NCBI GenBank assembly: GCA_014240365.1
Contig: JAAZXC010000016.1
Location: 1-32,623 of the forward strand
DNA length: 32,623 bases
Reading direction: 5' to 3'
Origin: Acidimicrobiales bacterium
Lineage (GTDB): Bacteria; Actinomycetota; Acidimicrobiia; Acidimicrobiales; MedAcidi-G1
Positions 32,569-32,623 of this stretch are shown one piece after another (the stretch's first letter is position 1; each line of letters opens with the position of its first letter). Position numbers and translations under genes: made by a program. The notes under the pieces were generated by a model. That model saw nothing but the letters and a program-made list of their open reading frames with translations, searched no databases and was not told where the DNA came from.

Positions 32569-32623
32569 TCCAGTTTGTCGCAGAGCCGACCGGCGTGGAG
32601 CGGGGCACCGCCACCGAAGGCGA
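32569..32623. repeat. 55-base direct repeat, terminal copy (probable assembly artefact)
   Basis: These last 55 bases are identical to 31946-32000, in the same orientation. Read on the minus strand they do not continue the hyuA frame sensibly: the expected GPAG-type sequence before GGAIFAAD is replaced by out-of-frame CDS. A length of exactly 55 at a contig end suggests a shared k-mer node of a de Bruijn graph rather than biology. Confidence 0.85.

Noticed and set aside
31946-32623. True tandem duplication or mobile repeat in hyuA
   Set aside because: The repeat has no flanking features, breaks the frame, and ends exactly at the window edge at a length typical of an assembler k-mer.

Overview
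The window is a gene-dense, high-GC bacterial contig end with short intergenic gaps and many ATGA-type overlaps. GTG and TTG starts are common. The adjacent DUF501 and ppx genes, the gene families and the base composition point to an actinobacterium (Actinomycetota). A marine or aquatic Acidimicrobiia-like lineage is my best guess, but that is inference and no rRNA is present. Coding covers nearly everything. The largest non-coding gaps are 4021-4196 (divergent ppc/mclA promoters), 16481-16722 (holds a tRNA-Leu), 23644-23795 (divergent aminotransferase/livH promoters) and 28251-28439 (convergent gene ends). No insertion sequence, CRISPR array or rRNA was seen.

Layout. 1-1365: tail of a CoxD-like AAA+ ATPase and coxE (VWA), maturation factors for a molybdenum hydroxylase of the CO-dehydrogenase type. 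1291-7215: a serine-cycle module, with ppc divergent from mclA-mtkA-mtkB (PEP carboxylase, malyl-CoA lyase, malate-CoA ligase). 7245-9625: two XdhC/CoxF-type proteins, a MobA-like nucleotidyltransferase and a CoxG-like membrane-anchored protein, again molybdenum-hydroxylase maturation. 9657-11058: DUF501 and ppx. 11134-12228: serine/alanine-glyoxylate aminotransferase, which fits the serine-cycle genes because it consumes the glyoxylate made by MclA. 12285-19611: a mixed housekeeping and accessory stretch holding a GNAT acetyltransferase, a crotonase without the usual glutamates, an MFS exporter, a RecB-like nuclease with four cysteines, a small unknown protein, tRNA-Leu(UAA), an iodotyrosine-deiodinase-like flavoprotein, an EamA transporter, a GFA-family zinc protein and a double-LysM lipoprotein. 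19682-21383: the two subunits of an aconitase-X dehydratase. 21388-23643 (minus): class IV aminotransferase, sulfotransferase-like protein and an AhpD/CMD-family peroxidase-like protein. 23796-28250: livH-livM-livG-livF. 28440-32568 (minus): hyuA (truncated), hyuB and a FAD oxidoreductase.

The most striking observation is the AhpD/CMD-family gene at 21388-21945. It is read through an in-frame TGA located exactly at the second cysteine of the CxxC redox motif (C82-H-Y-U85). A hairpin with loop GGUCU begins its loop 18 nt after the TGA, the same loop and spacing as in the E. coli fdhF SECIS as I recall it. I annotate it as a selenoprotein rather than a pseudogene.

A second point for users of this window: the last 55 bases (32569-32623) exactly repeat 31946-32000. 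The hyuA reading frame is coherent only up to 32568, so the terminal 55 bases look like an assembly-graph artefact and the N-terminal part of HyuA is missing.
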